Part shown: one piece after another, positions 21,401 to 31,980 of the stretch
Numbering within the stretch: position 1 is the first letter of the stretch
How the letters are laid out: each line of letters starts with the position of its first letter
DNA from: Globodera rostochiensis
Taxonomy: Eukaryota > Nematoda > Chromadorea > Rhabditida > Heteroderidae
Direction: 5' to 3'
Length of the DNA stretch: 64,000 nucleotides
Assembly: GCA_018350325.1 (NCBI GenBank)
Contig: JAEVLN010000003.1
Location: forward strand, 5,225,758 to 5,289,757
The notes under the pieces: generated by a model
Seen by the model: only the letters and a program-made list of their open reading frames with translations
What the model was told of the DNA's origin: nothing
Database searches by the model: none
Made by a program: the position numbers and the translations under genes

Positions 21401-23500
21401 GACGCTTGGCTCAGACGCATTGCCGACGCAGTTGGCCAGACGCAGTTGGCTCAGACGCAGTTGCAGACGCAGTTGGCCCCGAGACGCAGTTGGCCAGACG
21501 CAGTTGGCTCAGGACGCAGTTCCCCGAGACGCAGTTGGCCAGACGCAGTTGGCCAGACGCAGTTGGCTCAGACGCAGTTCTCAGAACGCAGTTGCTCGAC
21601 GCAGTTGGCTCAGACGCAGTTGGCTCAGACGCAGTTGTCAGACCAGGTTGGCTCAGACGCAGTTGGCTCAGACGCAGTTGGCTCAAGACCGCAGTGGCTC
21701 AGACGCAGTTGGCCTCGAGACGCAGTTGGCCAGGACGCAGTTGGCTCAGACGCTTGGCTCAGACGCAGTTTGGCTCGACAGCAGTTGCTCAGGACGCAGT
21801 TGGCCAGACGCTTGGGCCAGGACGCAGTTGCTCAGACGCAGTTGGTCCCGAGACGGCAGTTGGCCCGAGGCAGTTGGCAGACGCAGTTGGCTCAGACGCA
21901 GTTGGCTCAGACGCAGTTGACTCATACAGTTGGCTCAGACGCATTGTGGCTCAGACGCAGTTGGCTCACGCCGGCAGATGGCTGCACGCAGTGGGCCCCC
22001 GAGACGCAGTGGCCCAGACGCACAGTGGCTCCGAACGCAGTTGCCGAGACGCAGTTGGCTCAGACGCAGTGGCCTCGAGACGCAGTGGTCCAGACGCAGT
22101 TCATCAGACGCAGTTGGCCCGAGACGCAGTTGGCTCAGACGCAGTTTGGCTCCCGGACGGTTGGCCGAGACGCAGTTGGCCAGGACTGCAGTTGGCTCAG
22201 ACGGCAGATTGGCTCAGGCAGTTGGCTCAGCCGCCAGTTGGCGCAGACGCAGTTGGCCCCGAGACGCAGTTGCCACGCAGTTGGCTCAGGACGGCAGTTG
22301 CCCCCGAGACGCAGTTGGCCAGACGCAGTTGGCAGACGCAGTTGGCCAGACGCAGTTGGCAGACGCAGTTGGCCAGACGCAGTTGCCGACGGTTGGCCAG
22401 ACGCAGTTGGCCAGACGCAGTTGGCTCAGACGCAGTTGGCCAGACGCAGGGCTCAGACGCAGTTGGTCAGAACGCAGTTGGCCAGACGCAGTTGGCTACG
22501 CAGTTGGCCAGACGCAGTTGGCTCAGACGCAGTTGGCCAGACGCAGTTGGCCAGGCGCAGTTGGCTCAGACGCAGTTGGCTCAGACGCAGTTGGCGAGAC
22601 GCAGTTGGCCCAGACGCAGTTGGCCCAGACGCAGTTGGCTCAGACGCAGTTGGCCCCGAGACGCAGTTGGCCAGACGCAGTTGGCTCAGACGCAGTTGGC
22701 CAGACGCAGTTGGCTCAGACGCAGTTGGCCAGACGCAGTTGGCCAGACGCAGTTGGCCAGACGCAGTTGGCTCAGACGCAGTTGGCCCCGAGACGCAGTT
22801 GGCCAGACGCAGTTGGCTCAGGACGCAGTTGGCCCCGAGACGCAGTTGGCCAGACGCAGTTGGCCAGACGCAGTTGGCTCAGACGCAGTTGGCTCAGACG
22901 CAGTTGGCTCAGACGCAGTTGGCTCAGACGCAGTTGGCCAGACGCAGTTGGCTCAGACGCAGTTGGCTCAGACGCAGTTGGCTCAGACGCAGTTGGCCGC
23001 CAGACGCAGTTGGCTCAGACGCAGTTGGCTCAGACGCAGTGGCAGACAGTTGGCCAGACGCAGTTGGCGAGACGCAGTTGGCCAGACGCAGTTGGCTCAG
23101 ACGCAGTTGGCCAGACGCAGTTGGCTCAGACGCAGTTGGCCAGACGCAGTTGGCCAGACGCAGTTGGCCAGACGCAGTTGGCTCAGACGCAGTTGGCCCC
23201 GAGACGCAGTTGGCCAGACGCAGTTGGCTCAGGACGCAGTTGGCCCCGAGACGCAGTTGGCCAGACGCAGTTGGCCAGACGCAGTTGGCTCAGACGCAGT
23301 TGGCTCAGACGCAGTTGGCTCAGACGCAGTTGGCTCAGACGCAGTTGGCTCAGACGCAGTTGGCTCAGACGCAGTTGGCCAGACGCAGTTGGCTCAGACG
23401 CAGTTGGCCAGACGCAGTTGGCTCAGACGCAGTTGGCCAGACGCAGTTGACCCGCTTCGGTCGCAGTTGGCCAGACGCAGTTGACCCGCTTCGGTCGCAG
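18387..23500 (+). repeat. GCAGTTGGC satellite, block 2 (plus orientation, 5.1 kb)
   Basis: Main array. Units are GACGCAGTTGGCTCA, GACGCAGTTGGCCA, GACGCAGTTGGCCCCGA, and rarer GCGA and CCCA variants. All three plus frames stay open for up to about 1,250 residues because the unit has no stop in any plus-strand frame. The ends (18.4-19.4 kb and 22.5-23.45 kb) are regular; the middle (about 19.7-22.5 kb) is full of small indels and odd units. A variant segment starting CCAGGCGCAGTTGG recurs near 18515, 19287, 21092 and 22551, a higher-order repeat. Not a gene. Confidence 0.95.
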
Positions 23501-23925
23501 TGGCAAACGCCTAAAATGGAATAAAGTAGGCGGGCCCAAACTGATCTCTTTTTCGACAAAATCCGTTTAAACATTTCCAAAAATCAATTTTGGCTATCAG
23601 AATCATTCAAAAAGCATAAAATTACAACGAAAACGCTAATAATGATCGAATTCATGTTTTTTAATATTGTGGCAAATTTGGGTCCGGTGTTAGGAACCAT
23701 AGGATACCAAGCAGCTCACCGTTATGACCAATTCCGTCGGACAAAAGACGCATTTCAACACTTTCGGAAGTCCATCCCCGCGGGGCGTGTGCAACCATTC
23801 GACCACTTCTTCCATTTTGTTGTAGAACAAATGATTTTTATGATTCAATAAGCTACAAATTAAAAAGATGGCTTCTTTAACACATATGTTACGGGAAATA
23901 TTGGAAATCGGTAAATTCTGGAATT
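23440..23925. repeat. Inverted repeat A (right arm)
   Basis: Reverse-complement copy of 16346-16830 including the satellite junction (GACCCGCTTCGGTCGCAGTG) and the F-box-like fragment. Confidence 0.9.
23720..23815 (-). pseudogene. F-box-like family fragment inside inverted repeat A (right arm)
   Basis: Mirror copy of the fragment at 16464-16559, with the same [14 protein letters not shown] segment and GT donor. Confidence 0.85.
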
Positions 23926-24387
23926 TCCAGCTCAAAACACGTTTCAGGGGTGGCAGCTCTGATTAGAAATCATTTTGTTAGGAATAATGTTTCAAAACTA
24001 AAAAGAGAATCAATACGCAATTCATGATGATCATAGATCGGCGAAATGTCCTAATGGGCGAAATGTCCTGGAGCCTTTGACAACCAACATTTGTTGTAAA
24101 TTCATTTTTAAATAGGGAGTGTAAAATTTAGTTAAATGTGTATAAATAAAAAATTCTAAAAACCCTGAATTTTTTCGAATCTCAAAAATGCTTTTTCGAT
24201 GGATGTATTTATTGGACAAAAAGGTCGATTTATGGGTGAATAAAGTTATTCAAATGATTGTGAGCAAATGTGCGGGAAGGGGGCGGCGGCAATTCTTCTT
24301 TATGGGCGATGCATCGGTGAGGGTAGACACAAAAATCGATAATAGTTTTTGCCTAAGATGAGCCAGAGAAGAGAAAACCATTTGGAC
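23926..24387. other. Spacer between inverted repeat A and satellite block 3
   Basis: No gene. 24255-24385 is a dispersed repeat (TGTGAGCAAATGTG ... GGTAGACACAAAAATCGAT ... AGAGAAGAGAAAACC) also seen at about 34420-34545, 43925-44055, 44865-44985 and, inverted, 50560-50700. Confidence 0.6.
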
Positions 24388-25122
24388 TGCGTCTGGCCAA
24401 CTGCTCTGGCCAACTGCGTCTGGCCAACTGCGTCTGAGCCAACTGCGTCTGGCCAACTGCGTCTGAGCCAACTGCGTCTGGCCAACTGCGTCTCGGGGCC
24501 AACTGCGTCTGAGCCAACTGCGTCTGGGCCAACTGCGTCTCGCCAACTGCGTCTGAGCCAACTGCGTCTGAGCCAACTGCGTCTGGCCAACTGCGTCTGG
24601 CCAACTGCGTCTCGGGGCCAACTGCGTCTGAGCCAACTGCGTCTGGCCAACTGCGTCTCGGGGCCAACTGCGTCTGAGCCAACTGCGTCTGGCCAACTGC
24701 GTCTCGGGGCCAACTGCGTCTGAGCCAACTGCGTCTGGCCAACTGCGTCTGAGCCAACTGCGTCTGGCCAACTGCGTCTCGGGCCAACTGCGTTTGAGCC
24801 AACTGCGTCTGGGCCAACTGCGTCTCGGGGCCAACTGCGTCTGAGCCAACTGCGTCTGGCCAACTGCGTCTGAGCCAACTGTGTCTGGCCAACTGCGTCT
24901 CGGGGCCAACTGCTTCTGAGCCAACTGCGTCTGGCCAACTGCGTCTGAGCCAACTGTGTCTGGCCAACTGCGTCTCGGGGCCAACTGCGTTTGAGCCAAC
25001 TGCGTCTGAGCCAACTGTGTCTGGCCAACTGCGTCTCGGGGCCAACTGCGTTTGAGCCAACTGCGTCTGAGCCAACTGTGTCTCGCCAACTGCGTCTCCG
25101 TTCAAAAAGGGCCAACTGCGTC
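24388..25122 (-). repeat. GCAGTTGGC satellite, block 3 (minus orientation)
   Basis: Same unit as blocks 1 and 2. Its right end mirrors the left end of block 2, including shared variants (GACACAGTTGGC, CAAACGCAGTTGG and the CGTTCAAAAAGGGCC junction), so it is the inverted duplicate of that end. Confidence 0.95.
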
Positions 25123-25700
25123 TCACCAAAATTTTTTAAAATTCTTTTTTACTATTGGTAAAAAAGCTAACTCCATATTAGCATAGGGGTTGCTAACCCA
25201 GGGATAGTTTTCTAAAAATAATTTTTTTCAAAATTTAAACCGATTCAAAACCCGTTTTTTGGGTTTTCATCACAAAAAATATGTAGTTAACCAACCCTGT
25301 CTCTCTCTCACTAGTCCCGAATTTTTTACTTTAATAAAGGGTTTATCCAATTCTGAGACGTACTCGGGGGTTATCGAGATCGGCGATGACATCAGATTTA
25401 TCATATGACATCATCTACTCATGATCAACATATATGATTTTTTGGAAAAAAATAAAAAAATTTCAAAGTCGAGAAAAAGTCGTTTCTAGGAGTATTCGGA
25501 GGCGTAGAATACGAATCTAGCCTCCCTCCATTGACCAATTCCTAACTCCGAACCAAAGTCGAACATTTTTTGAAAAAAATTAAATTTTTTTTACTAAAAT
25601 CAATGTTGGCTTCAAAATGTTCAAAAATGCACGAAAAATTTAAAAGGAAAAGCCTGTTAAAATCTACAACAAATATTAGCCACTTACTGCAATAAAACTC
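25086..25700. repeat. Inverted repeat B (right arm)
   Basis: Reverse complement of 17799-18420 almost base for base by eye; ends at GCAATAAAACTCGG. Confidence 0.9.
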
Positions 25701-26355
25701 GGTTTTTAAAAAACCGAAAGGTTGGGCTTAATTTCTTAAACTTTTTTGCGTAAACAGAGATAAAATTATAAATAGTAGGGTTGAGAAAAGCGGGTTTAGA
25801 CCGGAGGTACTGGTTTTCGGTTAGGCTGGTTTTACAACGCGCGGTTGTCGGTTTTTGTCCGATGCATTTTAAAATGTGGAATTAAAAAATGACGCAAATT
25901 TAGACAAAAAATTAATGATCCAATTTGAATAATGATCCAAACTAACACTCAAACGGATTGTGAGTATTTATTCAAAATTGGTGAAAAATGGACAAAACTT
26001 TCGTTCAGCTTTTCCCGGAAAGCACAAAAAAAAACTCAAAAATCACGATCAGAGTTTAAAACAAGATACAATTGAAAAGAAAAAAAGTAGAATCCAAATC
26101 CATTCGTACTCAGTTCTTTCTTTTTGGGCTCAGCTCGGACCTTCGTTTGTGTCAACCATTCTAAAAAATCAGAATTGGATCGCAGGCGCGTACCTTTCGA
26201 GACTCAAAAATTTATGAGAACGAGAAATGACCCCGAGACTCAAAAAACCCCGAGAAATTTCTCGGTTGGGTTAATTGCATGTTCTTAAGGAATTTCCAAG
26301 GTTGTTCAAGAATAATCGGTTCAGTTGAGAGAAACTTTTATCGAATTTATGGGCC
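25701..26355. other. Intergenic with dispersed repeats
   Basis: No gene recognised. 26090-26215 is the dispersed CATTCGTACTCAGTTCTTTC repeat and contains the uninterrupted sequence GGCGCGTACCTTTCGAGAC, which is the empty site for the element inserted at 46076-46512. 26230-26355 holds the degenerate 3' end region of the gene to the right. Confidence 0.55.
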
Positions 26356-27753
26356 TTACCCGTCCGCGTCTCCGAAGTTAATGTCGACGCTATTCCACCC
26401 CCAAAAGCATTCCCAATCAGCCGCCTCCCTTTCCCACTCGGCCCATTTCTTTTCGTCGCGCTCAATCGGACAACGAATCAAAAGCCAAACGTTGTTAAAG
26501 AGTCGAAACTCCAATCGCTCCCCCGTCAAATTGTTTTTCACTTCAAATGGCACAATTTCATCAGAATGATAAAGAAGGATGACGAAATTAACTGGATCGG
26601 TCGAATTGACAAATTCCTTAAAAGGAATAAAGAATAAAACAGAGAGCCCAATTAAACAAATTAAAAAACTCACCATTTTAAGTCTCCCCATTCTTTCCGA
26701 ATAAAAATAAGGGCTTCGCAACACCTTCGGAATTCCATCCCCGCGGGGCGTGTGCAACCATTTGGCCACTGCTTGGTCAGTAGAAGCGCCGGCACTGTCA
26801 TCGGCCGGGAACTCGGCAGAAAGACCATAGTATTCGATCATTCGGAGTTTTTGGCAATCGTCGAGAACGGTCGGAGAGAATTGGCGCAAACGGTCGAGTT
26901 CAGAGGAACCCAAGTCAAATTCACAAATGTTGTCATTGATCAATGGCCAAATCTTTTTCCAAATGATTTCCCAGCTGCGGAAGGCGTGTATTCCCATGGA
27001 AAGATGGATTCCTTTAGAGTCGAAAACTTTACGGATGCGTTGGAGGCATTCGATGACACTTTGGTCGATGTAACTAAAAGTTATGTTGAAATTTAACAAA
27101 ACCTTCAAGGAAAAAACAATGGTTTTCAATTAATTTTAAACCGACGATAAAAAGTCGTCAAATTGAATAAAACATTTTAGTAAAAGACTTTTAATGGCTT
27201 TCAAACAATTTAAGCCAACAATTACCTTATTCGAAGGCATTCGAATCCGATAACATAATCCGGTAGCGGCTCTTGCAGAATTGGCAGCCGACGTTCGACT
27301 TTATAGTCAACGATTTTGACAATTTCAGCGCCCTTTCCATCAGCTGCGCGTTGAATTTCCAACCAACCCAACGACCATTCCTTCGAATTGAATTGCGCGT
27401 CCACCAAACGATCAAATCGATCGCTGATCAACGCAACTTTTAGTCCGAGCACAAAAGGGCCACAGAATTCGAAGACATCGAACAGAACGTCGGCACAAAC
27501 GAAACTGAAATAATGGGTGCCCAAAATAAACAATTTGCCGTTTTGTTTAAAATTGCTCAAAAAAGAGTATCATTTTCTGGTTAACGCGGGAAGGGCGTGA
27601 GAACCTTCGAAAATTGTCTGAAATTTTCTTTTCGCTGATGAAAATAAAAATTTTTTCTGGTGAGGGCGGGGGGATTCCCCGGAGTCCGTAGAAATAAGGC
27701 AAAACTCACATTTCTTTCAATTGTTTCACCACTTTCTTCGGATTGTCCGACAT
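26356..27753 (-). CDS. F-box-like family protein (best intact copy)
   Basis: Exons on the minus strand: 27753-27710, 27504-27226, 27073-26674 and 26616-26356, with GT donors and AG acceptors in matching phases, giving about 327 residues. N-terminus [14 protein letters not shown], then an F-box-like block [38 protein letters not shown]. The central exon has [48 protein letters not shown] and [14 protein letters not shown]. The last exon has [27 protein letters not shown] and [15 protein letters not shown]-box proteins recruit substrates to SCF ubiquitin ligases, but substrate and role here are unknown. I recognise this architecture as a large cyst-nematode family from memory. The frame meets a TAA within the last donor (GGGTAAGG), so it can end there. 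The separate short terminal exon seen in the 58-kb copy is not recognisable here. An SL1 trans-splice acceptor is proposed upstream. Confidence 0.8.
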
Positions 27754-27815
27754 TTGTTATTGTTGTTGCAAATTCAACGATTTTTATTTTTCCAATTTGC
27801 TAAAAACTGAAAAAT
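27754..27815 (-). promoter_or_regulatory. Conserved 5' leader and candidate trans-splice acceptor
   Basis: On the minus strand ATTTTTCAG/TTTTTAGC precedes AAATTGGAAAAATAAAAATCG and a CAACAACAATAACAA leader to the ATG. The same TTTCAG-TTTTAGCT-AATTGGAATCAT-AACAACAAAA layout precedes other copies of exon 1. Trans-splicing here is inference. Confidence 0.45.
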
Positions 27816-29009
27816 GAATAAAAAACACAACAGAACAAGGAATTAAATTGATTTATATAACTTTGCTTACGTCTTCAACTCCAAAAATAATTTTCAAAGA
27901 ATATTTATTTTATGTTTTAAAAATGCTGGGTTTCCAGCAGATGAAAACTTTAAAAGCCTCATTATGCAAAAAATACAAGCTTTTCGGTTTTATCTTTTAA
28001 AGATTGTAGCCAGAAATCCTGGAGAACGAACGGTCAACCCCCCCCCCCCCCCCAATTTGTATGATTTGTGAATTCTGAAAAAGTGCATATTTTAATCCTC
28101 GAAAACATGCATTTAAGAATTTTTTAATTTTCGTCGGGACCCCAATTCTTCATGATTCCATTTTTTTTTGCGAAATATGTAATGAAGAAAGAACTCAAAA
28201 ACAAAAAAACTATTTTGGGTTTATGAGAATAAAACATATTTTTGCATTTTTTTTAATTTCTTAAGAAAAATGCAATAAAACCCAAAAAAAAACAAACGAA
28301 AAATACACTCCTAAAGAGCCTTTACTGACATTTGCACACAAAAAAATATTGGAACATTCAGAAAATGTCACTTTTTGCATTTATTTGAAAGCGTTAGGGG
28401 CAAAACGCTGACCCAGAAAATGGCGATTGGTGCTGGAGAATGGGCGGGTGGACGGAGCAGAACGGCCGATGTTTGGGGATGTTCATCTTCACCTTCAACC
28501 CCCACATTATCTTTCTTAATCAGAGAAAGTACAAAGAACAAAATTGACCTATTCAAATATAATTCAATAAATTTATGATGAAAGATACGTTTACAAAATG
28601 ACATTTTTGTTGGTTGAGCTAACAAGTTCAATTTGCATGACATTTCTTACATAATTTATTTACTCTTCATTAATCTTCTGTCGCCCCCTCCTCCACGGCG
28701 TGCTTCCCGTCCCCGATGCTTTGGCGATTAGAGCAGAAAGCGGCTAAGACTGCTCTGAAGCATTGAATTGCACAAATATTGCTAAAGATTTGAACAAAAG
28801 CTAATCACTCTGGAAAAGTTGATTGTTGTCCAGTCAGTCACTTAATCAATGGTAACAAAACGGCAAATCATCGTAAATAAATTTAATTAATTGGAGCCGG
28901 ACTTTGGCTGTTAGGGGTGGGCATCGTTTCGCGATTGGACCAAATGGCATCTTTTCAGTTTTTAGCTCATCTGAATCATAAAAATCATTTGGATTAGCAA
29001 CAAAAACAA
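27816..29009. other. Intergenic
   Basis: No gene recognised. C16 run at 28038-28053. 28680-28770 is a second copy of the dispersed repeat at 4600-4690. 28945-29009 is a copy of the family's exon-1 upstream leader. Confidence 0.5.
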
Positions 29010-29033
29010 ATGTCGGACAATCCGAAGAAAGTG
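29010..29033 (+). pseudogene. Orphan first exon of the F-box-like family
   Basis: MSDNPKKV with the conserved upstream leader (28945-29009), then a break into CTTAGGCCTAAGCC repeat DNA. No downstream family exons follow on this strand. Confidence 0.8.
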
Positions 29034-29092
29034 CTTAGGCCTAAGCCACCCTGGCTTGGGGTTCGTTATGCTTAGGCCTAAGCCATCTTGGT

Positions 29093-29430
29093 TTGGAGAC
29101 AATTTTTAGATGGGGTGTGTTGATGTCCAAATTACTCTCGCCGCCTGACTCTCTCTTTTTGGCACACTATTTCTTCAAAAAATGTTCAGAAATTAAACTA
29201 AAACAATTTTTAGATGGGGTGCATTCATGTCCAAATTACTCTCGCCGCCTGACTCTCTCTTTTTGGCACACTATTTCTTCAAAAAATGTTCAGAAATTAA
29301 ACTAAAACAATTTTTAGATGGGGTGCATTCATGTCCAAATTACTCTCGCCGCCTGACTCTCTCTTTTTGGCACACTATTTCTTCAAAAAAAAAATGTTTA
29401 AGAAATAAAACAAAAACAATTTTTAGATGT
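29093..29430. repeat. 104-bp tandem repeat (three copies)
   Basis: TTTTTAGATGGGGTG recurs at about 29103, 29207 and 29311. The unit continues TTCATGTCCAAATTACTCTC, GCCGCCTGACTCTCTC and TTTCTTCAAAAAATGTTCAG. The same unit makes the array at 34.8-35.8 kb and single copies at 45240-45295 and 53020-53070 (inverted) and 62329-62400. Confidence 0.9.
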
Positions 29431-29991
29431 CCCGGTCCCGGTTTTTCCCAAAGTCCCGGTACCGTCCAACCCTAGAAAATAGTTATTTTTATCAAAAACT
29501 GGTAATTTTATTATTCGAACGCTTGTTTTACAATGTGGGGTTGCCCTATAAGCGGTAGAACAATTAATACTTAAAAAGCACTCAAAATGGACATAGAATT
29601 ATAAGAATTTATCATATTTATGCATGCATTGGGTAAATTGGCTCAATTCATCAAACGCTTGTTAGATTGGAGTTTTTGAAAAATTCTCGTTTAAGATTTT
29701 GAATAAACCTTTAGAAAGATGGCCATTAGTCATTTTCAAGCATTTTCTCATACTTTTTTTTTTCTTCAAATTTTTGATTAAAAAAGTTGAGAGAGTGGTG
29801 TGCATCTTCTTTGACTTGGTTGCTAAAGCATCAGATATCGATTTTGTTGCACATGGCTCAATTGTTGCGAGTGGTTTCATGCGATTCGCTTGCGACATAA
29901 TCGTGCAAATGCTTTCCCACGGGAATCCCGTTCCCGCCGAGTTTCTTTCCGGCACCGAGATTCTTGGCCCTCCAATATCAAAGCTTCTCAC
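29431..29991. other. Sequence downstream of the receptor fragment
   Basis: The open frames here are antisense or intronic to the receptor exons. 29912-29945 is a GGCGGGAACGGGATTCCCGT repeat end also seen at 52755 and 57835, which may have displaced the next receptor exon. Confidence 0.45.
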
Positions 29992-30316
29992 CATGATCCA
30001 TAATCCAACAGAATTGTCCGACAAGAATCAGCAATTTGCTAAGTGGCACCAAATTCATGGACAAATAAATCGCAGCCGCAATCGCATTCACGCAACTGAT
30101 CAGTAAAATTTGGATAAAAATCTGAATAAGTAAAAATAAATATAAACAATTAATTATTATTCAAACCGATTTTTGGTTGACCGATGAAGCGTCTGGGCCA
30201 GCTCCGGTGCTAATCTTGCGACCTTTGACGAACAGAATCAGTGCAAACAGTAGGTAAATGCCAGGCAGCACCGAGGTAACAATCAAATTTTGAATGGACT
30301 GCAGACTGTTGCGATA
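29992..30316 (-). CDS. Serpentine (7TM) chemoreceptor-like fragment, Srt-type
   Basis: Two in-phase exons on the minus strand. Exon 30316-30167 reads YRNSLQSIQNLIVTSVLPGI, YLLFALILFVKGRK, ISTGAGPDASSVNQKS. Exon 30121-29992 reads IFIQILLISCVNAIAAAIYL, SMNLVPLSKLLILVGQFCWI, MDHG. The intron is 45 bp with GTTTGA donor and TTATTCAG acceptor. Together they give three hydrophobic helices, a basic loop (KGRK) after the first, and the W-x(3)-HG ending that I associate with late helices of nematode Srt-class receptors. These are membrane receptors for chemical cues. Earlier helices and the final NPxxY-like exon are not found, so it is partial or a relic. Class assignment is tentative. Confidence 0.6.
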
Positions 30317-30759
30317 CTGTACAAAATTATTTTAAAATAAATAAATACAGTAGTACTAGTAGTACCAAACTGGCATTTATTATATTTAATTTAGAAAAAT
30401 TAAACATAATTTTCTTAATTAATTTATGGATTCAAAATTGGTGATTAGAATCGTGTTCTAGCAAGGAGTGTATAAATGACTTTCCAACATCGCTTAATTA
30501 TTAATAATTGTCAAAAAATTTGCATTAAAAAAGTGCATTAAAAAAGTTCCGATTACAAAATAGAGCCGCCCAGACGATCAAGCTTCTCGATCGAAATCTT
30601 GATTGACGAATTGGAAAGTCGATTTGGAGTCCTCGGAAAATTTTTGCTTAATAATTTATTACACTATTAATTGTTTTTACATCAAACAACACATAAACAA
30701 TGGACTTTAAATTAGCAAAAAAAAAATAAAAAAAACGATAATTCCCATAAAAATTTCAG
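30317..30759. other. Intergenic, no gene seen
   Basis: AT-rich; no exon that extends the receptor upstream was recognised. Confidence 0.4.
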
Positions 30760-30879
30760 GTTAGTGGGGGGATTGCGGGGACCGTCGTGTTGGGTCCTGC
30801 GTCAATTGTGACCGCCGCCCCGGTTGGCGCTGTTGCTGGAGTTGTCGGTAGCGCAGTGGCCGTTACGGTAGCCGTTAAG
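30760..30879 (+). CDS. Isolated Gly/Ala/Val-rich exon, unknown gene
   Basis: Between acceptor AAATTTCAG and donor GTAGGT lies exactly 40 codons: VSGGIAGTVVLGPASIVTAA, PVGAVAGVVGSAVAVTVAVK. Its GC content is well above the flanks, and it has small-residue (glycine-zipper-like) spacing compatible with a membrane segment. Neighbouring exons were not identified. A MITE inserted 20 bp downstream of its donor. Confidence 0.45.
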
Positions 30880-30906
30880 GTAGGTGAAGAGAACGCCCAT
30901 TATTAG

Positions 30907-31015
30907 TAGTGATCGGCCAAAAGGGTCGGTCGGTACTTTTCGGTAAAGTACCGAAGCCTGAGTACCGAAAAGTACCGAAAAAGCTCCGGTACTTTCCCGT
31001 ACCGACCGAACACTA
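30907..31015. mobile_element. 109-bp hAT-like MITE with 8-bp duplication
   Basis: Ends TAGTGATCGG and CCGAACACTA, flanked by ATTATTAG at 30899-30906 and 31016-31023. The interior is palindromic around GGTACTTTTCGGTAAAGTACC and so is a near-hairpin. Confidence 0.85.
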
Positions 31016-31023
31016 ATTATTAG

Positions 31024-31980
31024 TAGAGTTCGGACTTTTCAAAAAACCTTTACCCGTATATACCAAACTCGTACAAAGTACGGGCATGCCCCTCCCCCAT
31101 GAAAGGTGTTTCTGGGGTTTTTTTTTGGGGGGGGGGGGTGTAGTGTCCAAATTTGACTTCCATTTCGAACCCTGAACCCGAAATCAAACAATTTTTCGGA
31201 GAATTTTTTTTCGCATTTTTTATTAATCTTCTTTATTTTGATTTGCATTGTGCAGACTAAAGACCAGAATCCGAATCGCCTCCATTTCGGCCGATTTCGA
31301 ACCCCAGGACCCGAATTCAAACAATTTATCGAAATTAACAAAGATCAATTAATTTTCGACCTCAATATCATGAAACAAAATTACAACGAAAAGGCCTTTT
31401 GTTAACCATTGACAAAACGTCCAGTGACAAAACGATCGGGCACCAATCTCACTATTTAGGAGCTCACACGCCGTCACGATAATTGAGGGTGGACTGGAGG
31501 CACGGCAACAAATCAACCAGTCAATTGAAGTTGGCCATATTAATTGTGCCATACGATTTATCCATCATTTTATCCGATGACCATTTTATCCTCTCAAATT
31601 TTTTTTTACTTGGGCAATTTTCTTTCATAAAAAATGTTTTTGTTTGCATCACTTTGGAATGCTTAAACCCCCAAAATTCTTCGGTTGGAAGCTTTTATTG
31701 CACATATATTTAAAGAAAATTGCAATGAAACAACACACCCAAAAATTGATTGTTTTAATCAGGCTGTGATCAGGTAGACAATAAATTTTGCTAAATTTTG
31801 CGATTTTCATTTTTCAAAAATAGTTTATGAGAATTCCGCTTTACTTCTGCTGTGGGGAGGGGGTCGAGGCTCCGCGGAGAAAATTTTGAATTGTGAGGTT
31901 TGCAACCAAAAATTTTAAAAATAGTAATTTTTTCTGAAGCTTTTTGGGAATAGGAGGCGGGGGGGGCGGTCTCTGATAAT
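31024..31980. other. Intergenic with dispersed repeats
   Basis: No gene recognised. 31150-31330 holds the CGAATTTGGG/CCGAATTCAAACAATTT dispersed motif; G12 at 31127-31138. 31845-31960 resembles parts of the GGCGGTGCC elements (TTTTGAAGCTTTTTGGG). Confidence 0.45.

Noticed and set aside
18381..23524. Very long open frames (984-1246 residues) with QTQLA/RRSWL/DAVGS repeats
   Set aside because: They come from a satellite unit without stops in any plus frame; three overlapping frames are equally open and frame changes with every 14-bp unit.
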